A DNA stretch of 46,559 nt. Source: Acidimicrobiia bacterium. GTDB taxonomy: Bacteria > Actinomycetota > Acidimicrobiia > Spongiisociales > ZC4RG35. Below are positions 8,668 to 16,945 of this stretch, in pieces. Location: NCBI GenBank assembly GCA_025928935.1, contig JAICNB010000018.1:1-46559 (forward strand), written 5' to 3'. The notes beneath the pieces are model-generated. The model did no database searches. It saw only the letters and a list, made by a program, of their open reading frames with translations, and was not told the origin of the DNA. How positions within the stretch are numbered: position 1 is the first letter of the stretch; the number at the start of each line of letters is the position of its first letter. Position numbers and translations under genes: made by a program.

Positions 8668-8871
8668 ATGAAGCCCGAGCCCCTCGAGCCCTACGAGACC
8701 CTCCCCGAGCGTCTGATCCGCGAGGCGATGGAGTCGGGGGAGTTCGACGAACTTTCGGGAGTGGGCAAGCCCCTTCCCTCAGCGGGTGCCACCGATGACG
8801 ACCTGTGGTGGGTGCGTGAGTGGGTGAAGAGGAACAGGGAAGAGGGCCGGGGCGAGTGGAACTCGGCATAA
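8668..8871 (+). CDS. DUF1992 (DnaJ subfamily C member 28-like) protein
   Basis: A 67-residue protein that matches the DUF1992 core: an ERLIREAMESGEFD helix, GVGKPLP loop, then WWVREWVKRNREE. Found alone in many bacteria and as the conserved domain of DNAJC28; function unknown. ATG at 8668 is preferred over ATG at 8626 because TAACGT (8655-8660) sits 7 nt before it, like other leaderless genes here, and because 8626 lies inside the -10 box of the divergent DUF2807 gene. Its end overlaps the next gene by 16 bp, implying an operon. Confidence 0.8.
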   Translation: MKPEPLEPYETLPERLIREAMESGEFDELSGVGKPLPSAGATDDDLWWVREWVKRNREEGRGEWNSA

Positions 8872-9890
8872 CGACATTCGCCGAGACCTATCCGGATCCG
8901 AAGACGGGAGAGACCGTCGGCCACGGCGCTCGCCTCCGCCAGGTGCTGGATGAGGTCGTCGTCGCCGAGGGGGCAGGTCTGGACGTATACGGGGTGGGCG
9001 AGCACCACCGGCCGGATTTCGCCGCCTCCTCACCGGCGGTCGTTCTCGCAGCCGCAGCCGGGAGGACCGACCGGATTCGCCTGACGCCGGCGGTGGTGAT
9101 CCTGTCCTCCGACGATCCTGTCCGGGTCTTCCAGGAGTACGCCACCCTCGACCTCGTCTCCTCCGGCAGGGCGGAGCTACTGGTAGGGCGTGGCTCGTTC
9201 ATCGAGTCGTTCCCGCTCTTCGGCTATTCGCTGTCCGATTACGACGAGCTGTTCAGTGAGAAACTCGACCTCTTGCTCGAGATCCGGGACAACGAGAAAG
9301 TCACCTGGTCGGGGAGGTTCCGACCGCCATTGGACGGCCAGACCATCTATCCGAGGCCTGAGCAGGATCCGCTGCCGATTTGGGTCGGGGTGGGCGGAAG
9401 CCCCGACTCGATCGTGCGGGCCGCATCGCGGGGGCTCCCGGTCGCGTTGGCGATCATCGGTGGCAACCCGGACCGGTTCGCCTTCTTCGCCGATCTTCAT
9501 CGCAAGACTCTGGCCGAATCAGGCCACGACCCTGTCCGGGCCCCACTCGCGGTCCATGCCCACGGTTATGTCGCCGACAGCGATGATCGGGCCGCCGACG
9601 AGTACTACAACGCTTATGCAGTTGCCATGACCCAGCTGGGCCGGGAGCGGGGATGGGGGCCGATGACCCGTGCCCAGTTCGACATGATGAGACAGCCCGA
9701 GGGATCGCTCGTGCTGGGTGATGTCGGGACCGTGGCGGAGAAGATCCTGAGAATGAAGCGGCTGCTCGGGATCGATCGCTTCATGCTCCACATCAGCGTG
9801 GGCACCCTGCCCCACGAACAGGTGCTTCATGCCATCGAGCTGCTGGGGACCGAGGTGGCTCCCTTGGTCAGGCTCTCGAACCCGGCATGA
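8856..9890 (+). CDS. LLM-class flavin (FMN or F420)-dependent oxidoreductase
   Basis: A 344-residue luciferase-like monooxygenase family protein (TIM barrel). Features: N-terminal strand ELGITTFAETYPDP, GVGEHH (conserved His of the family), the SGRAELLVGRG segment, WVGVGGSPDS, and the C-terminal LLGIDRFMLHISVG. The family uses FMNH2 or F420 to oxidise or reduce varied substrates; which is unclear. The GTG at 8856 gives the family-typical N-terminus; a start at 8820 would add 12 unrelated residues and deepen the overlap with DUF1992. The gene overlaps DUF1992 by 16 bp and is probably co-transcribed. Confidence 0.9.
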   Translation: MELGITTFAETYPDPKTGETVGHGARLRQVLDEVVVAEGAGLDVYGVGEHHRPDFAASSPAVVLAAAAGRTDRIRLTPAVVILSSDDPVRVFQEYATLDLVSSGRAELLVGRGSFIESFPLFGYSLSDYDELFSEKLDLLLEIRDNEKVTWSGRFRPPLDGQTIYPRPEQDPLPIWVGVGGSPDSIVRAASRGLPVALAIIGGNPDRFAFFADLHRKTLAESGHDPVRAPLAVHAHGYVADSDDRAADEYYNAYAVAMTQLGRERGWGPMTRAQFDMMRQPEGSLVLGDVGTVAEKILRMKRLLGIDRFMLHISVGTLPHEQVLHAIELLGTEVAPLVRLSNPA

Positions 9891-9894
9891 GGGG

Positions 9895-10182
9895 TCAGCG
9901 GGCTGCGGGAGCCAAAGAGTCGAGGATCAACTCGGCGTAGAAGTAGGGCCACTTGGTGTCGGGCTCCTCTGAGCGGTATCTCGTGTCCGCCTCCTGCAAC
10001 CAACCGGTGATCTGCTCCACGGTGGGCTCGAACCCGACGAAAGATTCGAGCTTGCCCTCGAGCCAGCTCGCATACCAGCTCGCCCAGCGCGGGGCCGGGC
10101 CGGCGCCGTGGGCCTCGTGATGGTTTCTGGCTGCTGCCCCGAGAAGCCGTCCCAGCTGTGTGACTGTGTCCCGATCCGCCAT
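9895..10182 (-). CDS. Small Trp-rich helical protein of unknown function
   Basis: A 95-residue protein with many aromatic residues (WASWYASWLEGKLE, WLQEADTRY, KWPYFYAELIL), mostly helical by composition, soluble, no signal. It has the look of a conserved actinobacterial hypothetical but no family is recognised. It converges on the LLM gene 4 bp away. TAACCT (minus, 10191-10196) lies 8 nt before the ATG, so it may be leaderless. Confidence 0.65.
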   Translation of the reverse strand: MADRDTVTQLGRLLGAAARNHHEAHGAGPAPRWASWYASWLEGKLESFVGFEPTVEQITGWLQEADTRYRSEEPDTKWPYFYAELILDSLAPAAR

Positions 10183-10199
10183 GTTTTGGCAGGTTAGGG

Positions 10200-10462
10200 T
10201 GACCGCCGGGTACTCCCGCCGACAGTCGCGAAGAACAGTCTTAGCTCGCGAAATTCAATCAGCCGTTCGATTTGCCCGGCTCGAAATGGCGAGCCTATGG
10301 TGGCGGAGCCGACTTGGAGGTAACTCCAGATCGGACTTGAAGTGACCGAGAGGTGACTTTGAGACCTCGCTGGGAGACCAGTCCTTCGGGATTGGAGTGC
10401 CAGCAAGGTCGGAAGCCCCGAGAGGGTGACGGCTTCGGCCAGCACTCCCTCGGGGTTTTTCG
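10200..10462 (+). ncRNA. Candidate structured RNA or leader ending in an intrinsic terminator
   Basis: A non-coding stretch packed with hairpins. GGCTCG/CGAGCC (10278-10295). CCGA...TCGG enclosing TGGAG-GTAA-CTCCA with a GNRA loop (10309-10334). GAGGT/ACCTC (10350-10368). CTGG-GAGA-CCAG with a GNRA loop (10370-10381), which competes with CAGTCC-TTCG-GGATTG (10379-10394). Finally the terminator. Stable tetraloops in series are the mark of selected RNA structure. It is not tmRNA, RNase P RNA, SRP RNA or a riboswitch that I recognise. It may be an independent sRNA, or a leader attenuating the methyltransferase that starts 83 bp later. The 5' end is uncertain. Confidence 0.55.
10416..10460 (+). 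terminator. Strong intrinsic terminator with UUCG loop and T5 tail
   Basis: CCCCGAG (10416-10422) pairs with CTCGGGG (10449-10455); GTG/CAC and GGC-TTCG-GCC extend the stem inward across a small internal loop. TTTTT follows directly (10456-10460). This is the only classical U-tract terminator found in the window, and it points to the plus strand. Confidence 0.85.
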
Positions 10463-10544
10463 CGTCCGGAGCCGGCGCCCACAACGGCATGTCGCCTCGG
10501 TAGACATTCGGCAGGTCGCCTGATGCAGGTAAGCGGGAGGCCAG

Positions 10545-11165
10545 ATGAACGAATCGATGAACACCCAACAGGTTCGTCAGCGCTACGACGAGATGGCCGG
10601 AAACTGGAGGCTGCTCGGGATCGTCGACTCGCTGGTGCTCATCAACCGTCTCCGCAAGAAGCACATCGGCAATGCGTCCGGGGCCGTTCTCGACGTCGCA
10701 TGTGGGACGGGAGAGAACTTCCCCCACCTCCGCAACGCGTCGTCGATCACTGCCATCGACCTGTCAGCCGAGATGGTGGATGAGGCACGACGTCGCAAGC
10801 GCCAGTTGGGCGTCGCGGTGGACCTCTTGGTTGGCGACGCCCAGTCTCTGCCCTTCGGCGATGACACGTTCGACACCGTGGTCTCGGCGCTGTCCACCTG
10901 CACCATTCCCGACTATGTGACCGCCTTCCACGAGATGACCCGTGTCGTCAGGCCCGGGGGGCAGATCCTCCTTCTCGAACACGGACGATCTTCGGTCGGG
11001 TGGATCGCCCGTCGGCAGGACCGCCATATCGATCGGGTCTATGCGAGGAGTGCATGTCGCAACAATCGAGATGTTGGCGCCGAGCTCGCCGAGGCCGGCC
11101 TGGACCCGGTCTCACATGTGGCGACGCATCTCGGGGCGATCAACCAGATCACCATCCGGGGCTAG
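10545..11165 (+). CDS. Class I SAM-dependent methyltransferase (UbiE-like)
   Basis: A 206-residue Rossmann methyltransferase. Motif I is VLDVACGTGENF, the acidic residue of motif II lies in AIDLS, motif III-like DAQSLPFGDDTFD precedes VVSALSTCTI, and VVRPGGQILLLEHG is the post-motif common to UbiE/COQ5 and phospholipid N-methyltransferases. The acceptor is unknown. GGGAGG a few bases before ATG 10545 supports the start. Its stop (TAG) shares the palindrome CTAG with the stop of the opposite gene, a 4-bp convergent overlap. A terminator-tipped leader precedes it. Confidence 0.88.
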   Translation: MNESMNTQQVRQRYDEMAGNWRLLGIVDSLVLINRLRKKHIGNASGAVLDVACGTGENFPHLRNASSITAIDLSAEMVDEARRRKRQLGVAVDLLVGDAQSLPFGDDTFDTVVSALSTCTIPDYVTAFHEMTRVVRPGGQILLLEHGRSSVGWIARRQDRHIDRVYARSACRNNRDVGAELAEAGLDPVSHVATHLGAINQITIRG

Positions 11166-11680
11166 CGGCCCGGCGACAGGCGGCGGTACCCGCTCCGGAA
11201 ATGGATCATCGGGTCGGTCAGCTCGGAGATCTCCACCCGATCGATCAGACCGGATATCACCCCTGACCAGCCCGCCTCCCGGGCGGACTGGTAGCTGCAA
11301 TAGGCACGATCCCGGAGATCGGCCAGAACGGGCCCCCATTCGGTCTGATCGATCGACGTGCCGGTGAACAACCCGCCGGGAGAGGGGGCGAGGCCGGCGA
11401 ACACGTCGGCCAGTTTGTTGTCGTCGTAGCGGCAGACGTGGATGACGAACCGACCGGTCTCCTTCACCGTGGCCCACAAGTCGGTGGTCGGGCCCACCAC
11501 CAACTCGGCAATAGGCGGGTCGCCCTCGATCACGAGCAAGGATGAGACGGTCAGCCCCGTTCGCTTCGACTCGGGGCCTGCGGTGACGATGCTCACACCG
11601 GCGGCGAGCCGGCCCCGGAAACGACGAGCCTGGTCGCGATCCTCGGGGGCCGGCCGGAAAGGATGCTCGGAATGGATCAT
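11162..11680 (-). CDS. Flavin reductase-like domain protein (FMN-binding)
   Basis: A 172-residue split-barrel flavoprotein of the flavin reductase family: RRFRGRLAAGVSIVTA at the N-terminus, TGLTVSSLLVIEGDPP (flavin-binding loop), then FVIHVCRYDDNKLADVFAG and the C-terminal HFRSGYRRL. Such proteins supply FMNH2 to two-component monooxygenases or act as small oxidoreductases. No oxygenase partner is adjacent; a link to the LLM gene 1.3 kb away or to the Rieske enzymes is not supported. TAAGGT lies 6 nt before the ATG (11687-11692), suggesting a leaderless mRNA. Confidence 0.87.
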   Translation of the reverse strand: MIHSEHPFRPAPEDRDQARRFRGRLAAGVSIVTAGPESKRTGLTVSSLLVIEGDPPIAELVVGPTTDLWATVKETGRFVIHVCRYDDNKLADVFAGLAPSPGGLFTGTSIDQTEWGPVLADLRDRAYCSYQSAREAGWSGVISGLIDRVEISELTDPMIHFRSGYRRLSPGR

Positions 11681-11760
11681 CCGTTCACCTTACGGAATAG
11701 CGCCTTTGACCATACGGGGGGCCCAGGAATCTGTCATACCGCTCCGTCACACTGTCGAGC

Positions 11761-12819
11761 ATGAGCACTGAAGTCGTGGCCCTCGTGATCTCCATAATCG
11801 TGTCCGTTGCCGTTGTCGGCCTTTTCGCACTGCTCGTCGCAGCCAGGCGACAGAGCGCCCAGGGGGCAGGGGCAACCGACCTCGAGCTGACCCGCCGTCT
11901 CGACGACCTGCAACGAGCCGTCGCCGGCCGGGACGGCGCCCTGGGGGCCCAAGTCGCCCAACTCGACTCCAAGCTCGCCGATCTCCAGGCATCCGTGACG
12001 GGCAGGAACGCTGCCCTCGATGAGCAGGTGCGAGGCATCGGCACGCAGATGAAGGGGATCACGAGCCTCTTCACCAATGACCGGGCGCGGGGTGGCTGGG
12101 CCGAGATCGGGATGAAGAGGATCTTCGAGCACGGTGGGCTGGTCGAGGGTCGTGACTACACGTGTCAGGTGTCATACGGCGACGTCCGGCCCGACGCGGT
12201 CGTCCATCTCCCCGGTGGGAGAAACATCGTGATCGACGCCAAGTTCCCGGCAGCACGCTTCCAGCAGGCTCTGGCCGAAGAGGACACGGCCCGTCGTCTG
12301 TCTCTGCTCGCCGACCAGGGAAAGGAGTTGGAGCGGGTGGGCAAGACCCTGGCCGCCAAGGGTTATCTCGATCTCTCTTCGGGGGGCTACGTGGTGATGT
12401 ACCTCCCCTCCCAGGCGGTCTACGAGGCTGCGGCATCGGCATACCCGGACCTGATCGACAGGCTCCTGGAATGCCGGGTGATCGTGGCCGGTCCCAGCGC
12501 CCTTTACGCGCTCCTGGTCAATGTGGCCTCCCTGCTCACCGAGTACCGCGCCCTGCAGCAGGCGGACCAGATCCTCGACGACGCCCGCGAGCTGCATCGG
12601 CGGCTCAATGGGTTCGCCGGCCATCTCCAGAAGCTGGGCACCGGTCTGGCAGGGACGGTGCGCGTCTTCAACGCGGCAGTGGGTTCGTGGGAGAGCAAGG
12701 TCGGGCCACAGCTTCGCCGCATGAGCGAACAGACAGGAGGCACCGAGATCGGTGGCCCGGAGCTCATCGAGGATTCGCCTCGTGAGGTGCCTGAGCCCGG
12801 TTTGAGGGTGGCGGGCTGA
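11761..12819 (+). CDS. rmuC: DNA recombination protein RmuC
   Basis: A 352-residue RmuC homologue. One N-terminal membrane helix (about 5-27), a coiled coil with a near-repeat AGRDGALGAQV / TGRNAALDEQV (about 40-100), then the RmuC domain (about 105-330) with the nuclease-like core RPDAVVHLPGGRNIVIDAKFP, in which D...DAK resembles a PD-(D/E)xK site. RmuC limits inversions at short inverted repeats in E. coli; its nuclease role is inferred from fold. Shorter than E. coli RmuC because the coiled coil is reduced. Monocistronic in context. Confidence 0.93.
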   Translation: MSTEVVALVISIIVSVAVVGLFALLVAARRQSAQGAGATDLELTRRLDDLQRAVAGRDGALGAQVAQLDSKLADLQASVTGRNAALDEQVRGIGTQMKGITSLFTNDRARGGWAEIGMKRIFEHGGLVEGRDYTCQVSYGDVRPDAVVHLPGGRNIVIDAKFPAARFQQALAEEDTARRLSLLADQGKELERVGKTLAAKGYLDLSSGGYVVMYLPSQAVYEAAASAYPDLIDRLLECRVIVAGPSALYALLVNVASLLTEYRALQQADQILDDARELHRRLNGFAGHLQKLGTGLAGTVRVFNAAVGSWESKVGPQLRRMSEQTGGTEIGGPELIEDSPREVPEPGLRVAG

Positions 12820-12942
12820 CGAACCACCCGAGAGTGCTTGGAGATGGCCGAGGAATCGGGAACCATGTCCGTCGCAGGAGAGTCAGAAGTTTGTGTGCGG
12901 CGGGGCGCGGGGTATGAGGTTCGGTGATTCGGGAGGTGCGAG

Positions 12943-13128
12943 ATGTCCAACGAAGTACATGAGATCAGGACAGAGATAGAACATCAGGTCGATCTCGAGT
13001 TCGCCAGGAGGGCGGTGGATTACTTGCGCACGAAGGGACTGAGCCAGGACGAGGTGGCCGACTACCTCGTCGACGAGTTCGGCCTCGACCGTGACACTGC
13101 CCGCTCCATGGTTTCCCTAGCGGCCTAG
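12943..13128 (+). CDS. Small helical protein of unknown function
   Basis: A 61-residue soluble protein: an acidic amphipathic helix (EIRTEIEHQVDLEFARRAVDY) followed by LRTKGLSQDEVADYLVDEFGLDRDTARSMVSLA, which resembles a short helix-turn-helix or three-helix bundle (GLSQDEVADYL reads like a recognition turn). No family is recognised. GGGAGG 6 nt before the ATG is a strong ribosome site. It stands between rmuC and the convergent reductase gene. Confidence 0.65.
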   Translation: MSNEVHEIRTEIEHQVDLEFARRAVDYLRTKGLSQDEVADYLVDEFGLDRDTARSMVSLAA

Positions 13129-13164
13129 AACGGGAGCGGGTGGCGGGAGAGACATCAGCCCGGC

Positions 13165-14223
13165 CTACCGCTTCTTGCCGAGGTGACCCCAGCGCTCGAG
13201 GTCATCCATGGTCTCCAGGATCGTCTTGTCGATGTCCCGGAACTCGAGCCCGAGCTCGGATCTCACCTTGGAGTTGTCGAACCGCATTACCCCACCGAGA
13301 TGGCTCATCAGGTAATCCCGAGTGCCTGAGCGTTGAACGCGTGCAGCCAGCTTGCTGATCGGGACCCCGATCCGACCGTCCAATCCGATCGATGGGAGCC
13401 GGTACCGATCTCCCCATCCATTAGCCCGCAGGAGGTCGACCACCTGACGCATGGTGCGTGTCCCGGCCGCGACGATGTATCGCCCGCCGGCATCGGGTCG
13501 TTCCATCGCCTGGACATGGGCCGTGGCGACGTCCCTGACGTCGACGAAGGGCCACTCGATGGCCAGGATGACCGGGACCTTTCCGTTGGTGAAGCCGGTG
13601 AGGGAACGATGGCTGGTGTTCACCTCCCCCCCAAGTGAAGGCCCGATCACGTAGAACGGGTTGATGGCCACGAGATCGAACCCGGTGTCGCTCCGTCCCA
13701 CGTAGCTCCAGGCTGCCTGCTCGGCCAAAGTCTTCGAGAAGTAATAGGGATTGCGTGTCAACGACGATCGTGTGTTCCAGTCGGCCTCGGTGTTGACATG
13801 ACCGTCGGCTCGGTCGGTGATGGCCGCGACCGAGGAGGTCAGCACCACCCGGCGCACCGATCCGGCTCCGGCACAGGACTCCAGCACTGACAACGTGCCA
13901 TTGACCGCCGGCTCGACCAGGTCCCGTTGCGGATCGTCGACATCGATCTGATAAGGCGATGCGGTGTGGAGCACGAATTCACAGCCGGCGACGGCGTCGT
14001 CGAAGGCGGCCGCAGTGCGCAGGTCTGCGGCGACCAGCTCGAGTCTTTCGTCGGCCCCGGGCAGAGTGGTGATATGCGAGTGCCTCGCGGTCTTCGTCAG
14101 ATCGCGGACGGTGCCGCGCACCCGGTAACCGGCGGAGAGGAGCTCGGCGACGATGTGCGAAGCGATGAAGCCCGAGGCTCCGGTGACCAGCACCGGCCCC
14201 CGACTTTCGGCACGGTCGATCAT
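13165..14223 (-). CDS. NAD(P)-dependent epimerase/dehydratase (aldehyde or dihydroflavonol reductase type)
   Basis: A 352-residue extended SDR. The cofactor site is VTGASGFIASHI; the catalytic set is Ser in LTSSVAAI and Tyr-x3-Lys in PYYFSK. HTASPY and the 'AAGTRTMRQVVDLLR' segment match the dihydroflavonol-4-reductase / yeast GRE2 / aldehyde reductase branch. It probably reduces an aldehyde or ketone. It is last in an operon with the XRE-cupin regulator (39 bp upstream) and the SDR-like gene. Confidence 0.88.
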   Translation of the reverse strand: MIDRAESRGPVLVTGASGFIASHIVAELLSAGYRVRGTVRDLTKTARHSHITTLPGADERLELVAADLRTAAAFDDAVAGCEFVLHTASPYQIDVDDPQRDLVEPAVNGTLSVLESCAGAGSVRRVVLTSSVAAITDRADGHVNTEADWNTRSSLTRNPYYFSKTLAEQAAWSYVGRSDTGFDLVAINPFYVIGPSLGGEVNTSHRSLTGFTNGKVPVILAIEWPFVDVRDVATAHVQAMERPDAGGRYIVAAGTRTMRQVVDLLRANGWGDRYRLPSIGLDGRIGVPISKLAARVQRSGTRDYLMSHLGGVMRFDNSKVRSELGLEFRDIDKTILETMDDLERWGHLGKKR

Positions 14224-14262
14224 CGTCGGGGGGTTACGGCCAAGCCTCGTGGCCGCTCGGCG

Positions 14263-14904
14263 TCAGTCTCCGTGGGCACGGTCGTCGGCACCCCGGCCCA
14301 CCACGAACCAGATGGCATGAACAGGCTCGTCAGCCATGTTGAAGAGCCGATGGGGCTCGGTGGAATCGAAGGCGATCGAATCACCCGGGTGCAGCTCGAA
14401 CAGCTCGAATCCGAGCTGGATCCCCATCTTGCCCGACACCACATAGCCGTACTCGCGACCGTGGTGCCTCATGAGCGACTCGTCGGGGGTCGAGGCGCCC
14501 CCCACCTCGTAGATCGCGTGCAGGAAGTCCACGCCCTGTTCCGTGTCAGCAGTGAGTTGTTCCCAGCGGACACCGGAGGCGAGGTCGATGGACTTGCGAT
14601 CCTCGGGGTGAACCAGAGGGGTGTGTTGGTCGGCGGCACCTGTGTCGCTCGCATCGGCATCACTTCGTCGGGGGTTGTCGTCTCCCCGTAGCAGCTTGTC
14701 CAGGGACAGGTCGAGCTCGGTGACGATTGCGTACAGCGTCCCCACCGAGGGCTTGGAGAGGCCGCTCTCCAGCTGTGAGATCAGGCTGGCGGACAGCCCG
14801 AGACGACGGGCCAGCTCGCGCTGGCTGATGCCGGCCTTGGTCCTTTCGGTGCGTAGTCGGTCACCGATCCCGTCGAGGTGCTCCGTCGTCTCCACGGCAC
14901 CCAT
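14263..14904 (-). CDS. XRE-family transcriptional regulator with C-terminal cupin
   Basis: A 213-residue regulator: helix-turn-helix at about 12-65 (ISQRELARRLGLSASLISQLESG), a variable linker, and a cupin_2 barrel at about 120-205 (HHGREYGYVVSGKMGIQL...HPGDSIAFDSTEPHRL). HTH-cupin proteins such as PuuR and SutR sense small metabolites. The ATG at 14904 overlaps the TGA of the upstream SDR gene by one base, so translation is coupled; a longer upstream frame is only the shadow of the SDR gene. It likely controls this operon and perhaps the divergent lhgO. Confidence 0.9.
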   Translation of the reverse strand: MGAVETTEHLDGIGDRLRTERTKAGISQRELARRLGLSASLISQLESGLSKPSVGTLYAIVTELDLSLDKLLRGDDNPRRSDADASDTGAADQHTPLVHPEDRKSIDLASGVRWEQLTADTEQGVDFLHAIYEVGGASTPDESLMRHHGREYGYVVSGKMGIQLGFELFELHPGDSIAFDSTEPHRLFNMADEPVHAIWFVVGRGADDRAHGD

Positions 14905-15596
14905 CACATCAGCAGCCAGCCGCTGTCGACGTAGAGGTTGACCCCGTTGACAGACCGGTTCTCCAGCAGGAACACCGTGGCGTCGACGACATCCTCCATC
15001 GTGCAGAGCCGCTTGGTCGGGGTGCGGGCGATGACCGCGTCGAGTGGCTTGTCCACCCAATATGGGCTGTCTCCCACGATCCCGGGGTGGATGGCGTTGA
15101 ATCTGATCGGCGCCAATTCCACCGCGAACGTGGTGATCATGGTGGAGATCGCCCCGTTGACGGCCGTCACGGTCGTGGAGCCGGGGTACGGCCGGTCCTT
15201 GGCTCGCCCCCCGAAGAGCACCACCGAGCTGTCGTCGGAGAGCCGGTCGAGCAGCGTGTGGATGACCTCCGTGTAGCCGACGACCTTCATCGTGGCGAGG
15301 TACCTGGCGCTCTCTACGTCGTACTCGCGAACGGGGTTGTTGTCCCGAGCGATTGCGCTCAACACCAGCTTGTCGACATCGCCGACGCCCTCCAGGGCCG
15401 TGGCGATGGTCTCGGGTTGGCCCAGATCGAACCCCATACCGCGGGCCTTGCCCCCCAGATCGGAGGCAGCGGCCTCTGCATTGGCCGGGTCACGGCCGGT
15501 GATGATGACCTCACGTCCCCGATCGATGTAGTGGGCTGCCAGCTCGCGTCCGATGCCGCCGGTGCCGCCAACGATCAACACTGTCCCATCGGCCAT
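14904..15596 (-). CDS. Atypical short-chain dehydrogenase-like protein lacking the catalytic Tyr/Lys
   Basis: A 230-residue Rossmann protein with the SDR cofactor motif GGTGGIG and the late ELAPIRFNAIHPG segment. Where classical SDRs have YxxxK it reads VTAVN (Val143, Asn147), and the serine strand reads VVLFGGRA. It therefore lacks the Ser-Tyr-Lys triad. It may bind NAD(P) for regulation or use another mechanism; similar triad-free SDRs exist. ATG 15596 is chosen over the adjacent TTG because GGAG lies 7 nt before it. First gene of a three-gene operon. Confidence 0.85.
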   Translation of the reverse strand: MADGTVLIVGGTGGIGRELAAHYIDRGREVIITGRDPANAEAAASDLGGKARGMGFDLGQPETIATALEGVGDVDKLVLSAIARDNNPVREYDVESARYLATMKVVGYTEVIHTLLDRLSDDSSVVLFGGRAKDRPYPGSTTVTAVNGAISTMITTFAVELAPIRFNAIHPGIVGDSPYWVDKPLDAVIARTPTKRLCTMEDVVDATVFLLENRSVNGVNLYVDSGWLLM

Positions 15597-15730
15597 CAAT
15601 CAGCTCCTCTCGCGGCCAGGACTCGGGATCCTAACCCTCGATTGGCCGCGACTGTGCAGTGAGACTGAGCACTAGTGGACCGCTGGTTAGGCTCTGCGGC
15701 CCCCGAGCCAGTTGGGCAGGAGGAGGACGG

Positions 15731-16933
15731 GTGGGCTACGACATCTGCATCATCGGTGCCGGTCTGGTGGGTCTCGGCGTGGCCCGGGCCATGGGCATCA
15801 GCTATCCGGGCGTGTCCCTGATCGTGGTCGACAAGGAATCCGTGGTCGCCGCACATCAGAGCAGTCACAACAGCGGTGTCGCCCATTCTGGGCTCTACTA
15901 CCGGCCGGGATCGCTGAAGGCACGGTTGTGCGTCGAGGGGAGGCGTCAGCTCCAGGACTACTGCGGGGACAACGACATCGCGTTCGATCAGTCGGGGAAA
16001 CTGGTGATCGCCAGCCGGGACTCGGATCTGGAGCCACTCGACGAGCTGGAGCGACGTGGGAGGGAGAACGGGCTCTTGGGCATCACCCGTCTCGGTGCAG
16101 GTGAGATCCAGGACTACGAGCCCTCGGCCGTCGGGCTGGAGGCGCTCCACGTACCCGAGGCAGGTGTTGTCGACTTCCCCGCGGTGGCGGCTCATCTGGC
16201 TGCCGATCTGGCTCGTGACGGAGCCGAGATCGTGACCGGATACTCGGTCGAGGCGATATATCACGTCGATGATGGGGCGGTGATTCGTTCGGTGGATCGG
16301 GAGATTCGGGCCAAAGTGGTCGTCAACTGCGCCGGGCTCCACTCCGACCGCGTTGCCCGGCTCGCTGGTGTGGCGAGCCCGGTGAAGATCGTCCCCTTCC
16401 GTGGGGAGTACTACACCCTCGTCCCGGAGGCGGTGCATCTGGTCAAAGCCCTGATCTACCCGGTCCCCGACCCTCGATTCCCCTTTCTGGGAGTCCATTT
16501 CACCCGACGGATAGACCGGAGCGTCGAGGTCGGGCCCAACGCCGTCCTCGCCGTCGGAAGAGAGCATTACCGGGGTACCGCCCGAGAATGGGGCGATCTC
16601 AGGGAGACGCTGCGGACCCCGGGCTTCCGCAAGCTGGCGTTGCGCCACTGGCGGACCGGCGCCTCCGAGATGGTTCGCTCCCGGTCGAGAAACCTCTATG
16701 CACGATCGGCGCGTCGACTGGTCCCGGAGGTTCGGCCCGAGCATCTGGTCCCGGGCGGAGCCGGGGTGAGGGCCCAGGCGGTCTCGCCAGACGGCAGGCT
16801 GGTCGACGATTTCGTCATCGAGGAGGCTGGCTCGACCGTCCATGTGCTCAACGCTCCCTCGCCGGGAGCCACCGCCTCGCTGGCTATCGGTGCCCATGTG
16901 GCGTCCATCGCCGGGCGTCACCTGGGTGGGTGA
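15731..16933 (+). CDS. lhgO: L-2-hydroxyglutarate oxidase
   Basis: A 400-residue FAD enzyme of the DAO superfamily. The dinucleotide motif is IIGAGLVGLGVA; HQSSHNSGVAHSGLYYRPGSLKA is the LhgO fingerprint (compare HNSGVIHSGIYY). VNCAGLHSDRVAR and the C-terminal NAPSPGATASLAIG complete the FAD fold. It oxidises L-2-hydroxyglutarate to 2-oxoglutarate and passes electrons to the membrane quinone pool (family knowledge). GTG 15731 follows an AGGAGGA site; earlier frame is non-coding. TAGGCT near 15689 is a likely -10. Its usual partner CsiD (glutarate hydroxylase) is not in the window. Confidence 0.92.
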   Translation: MGYDICIIGAGLVGLGVARAMGISYPGVSLIVVDKESVVAAHQSSHNSGVAHSGLYYRPGSLKARLCVEGRRQLQDYCGDNDIAFDQSGKLVIASRDSDLEPLDELERRGRENGLLGITRLGAGEIQDYEPSAVGLEALHVPEAGVVDFPAVAAHLAADLARDGAEIVTGYSVEAIYHVDDGAVIRSVDREIRAKVVVNCAGLHSDRVARLAGVASPVKIVPFRGEYYTLVPEAVHLVKALIYPVPDPRFPFLGVHFTRRIDRSVEVGPNAVLAVGREHYRGTAREWGDLRETLRTPGFRKLALRHWRTGASEMVRSRSRNLYARSARRLVPEVRPEHLVPGGAGVRAQAVSPDGRLVDDFVIEEAGSTVHVLNAPSPGATASLAIGAHVASIAGRHLGG

Positions 16934-16945
16934 GCCGTCGGTCAA

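Noticed and set aside
10366-10384. GGGAGACCAG resembling the B12-box of cobalamin riboswitches
   Set aside because: The upstream conserved core of the cobalamin riboswitch is missing, and the segment forms a simple GNRA hairpin.
10194-10727. 177-codon open frame on the minus strand through the structured region
   Set aside because: It crosses the terminator and the methyltransferase start and shows no protein-like pattern; the RNA structure explains the region better.
11162-11680. Flavin reductase as electron donor to the Rieske oxygenases
   Set aside because: It is 26 kb away, lacks ferredoxin and NAD domains of CntB/GbcB-type reductases, and has its own promoter.
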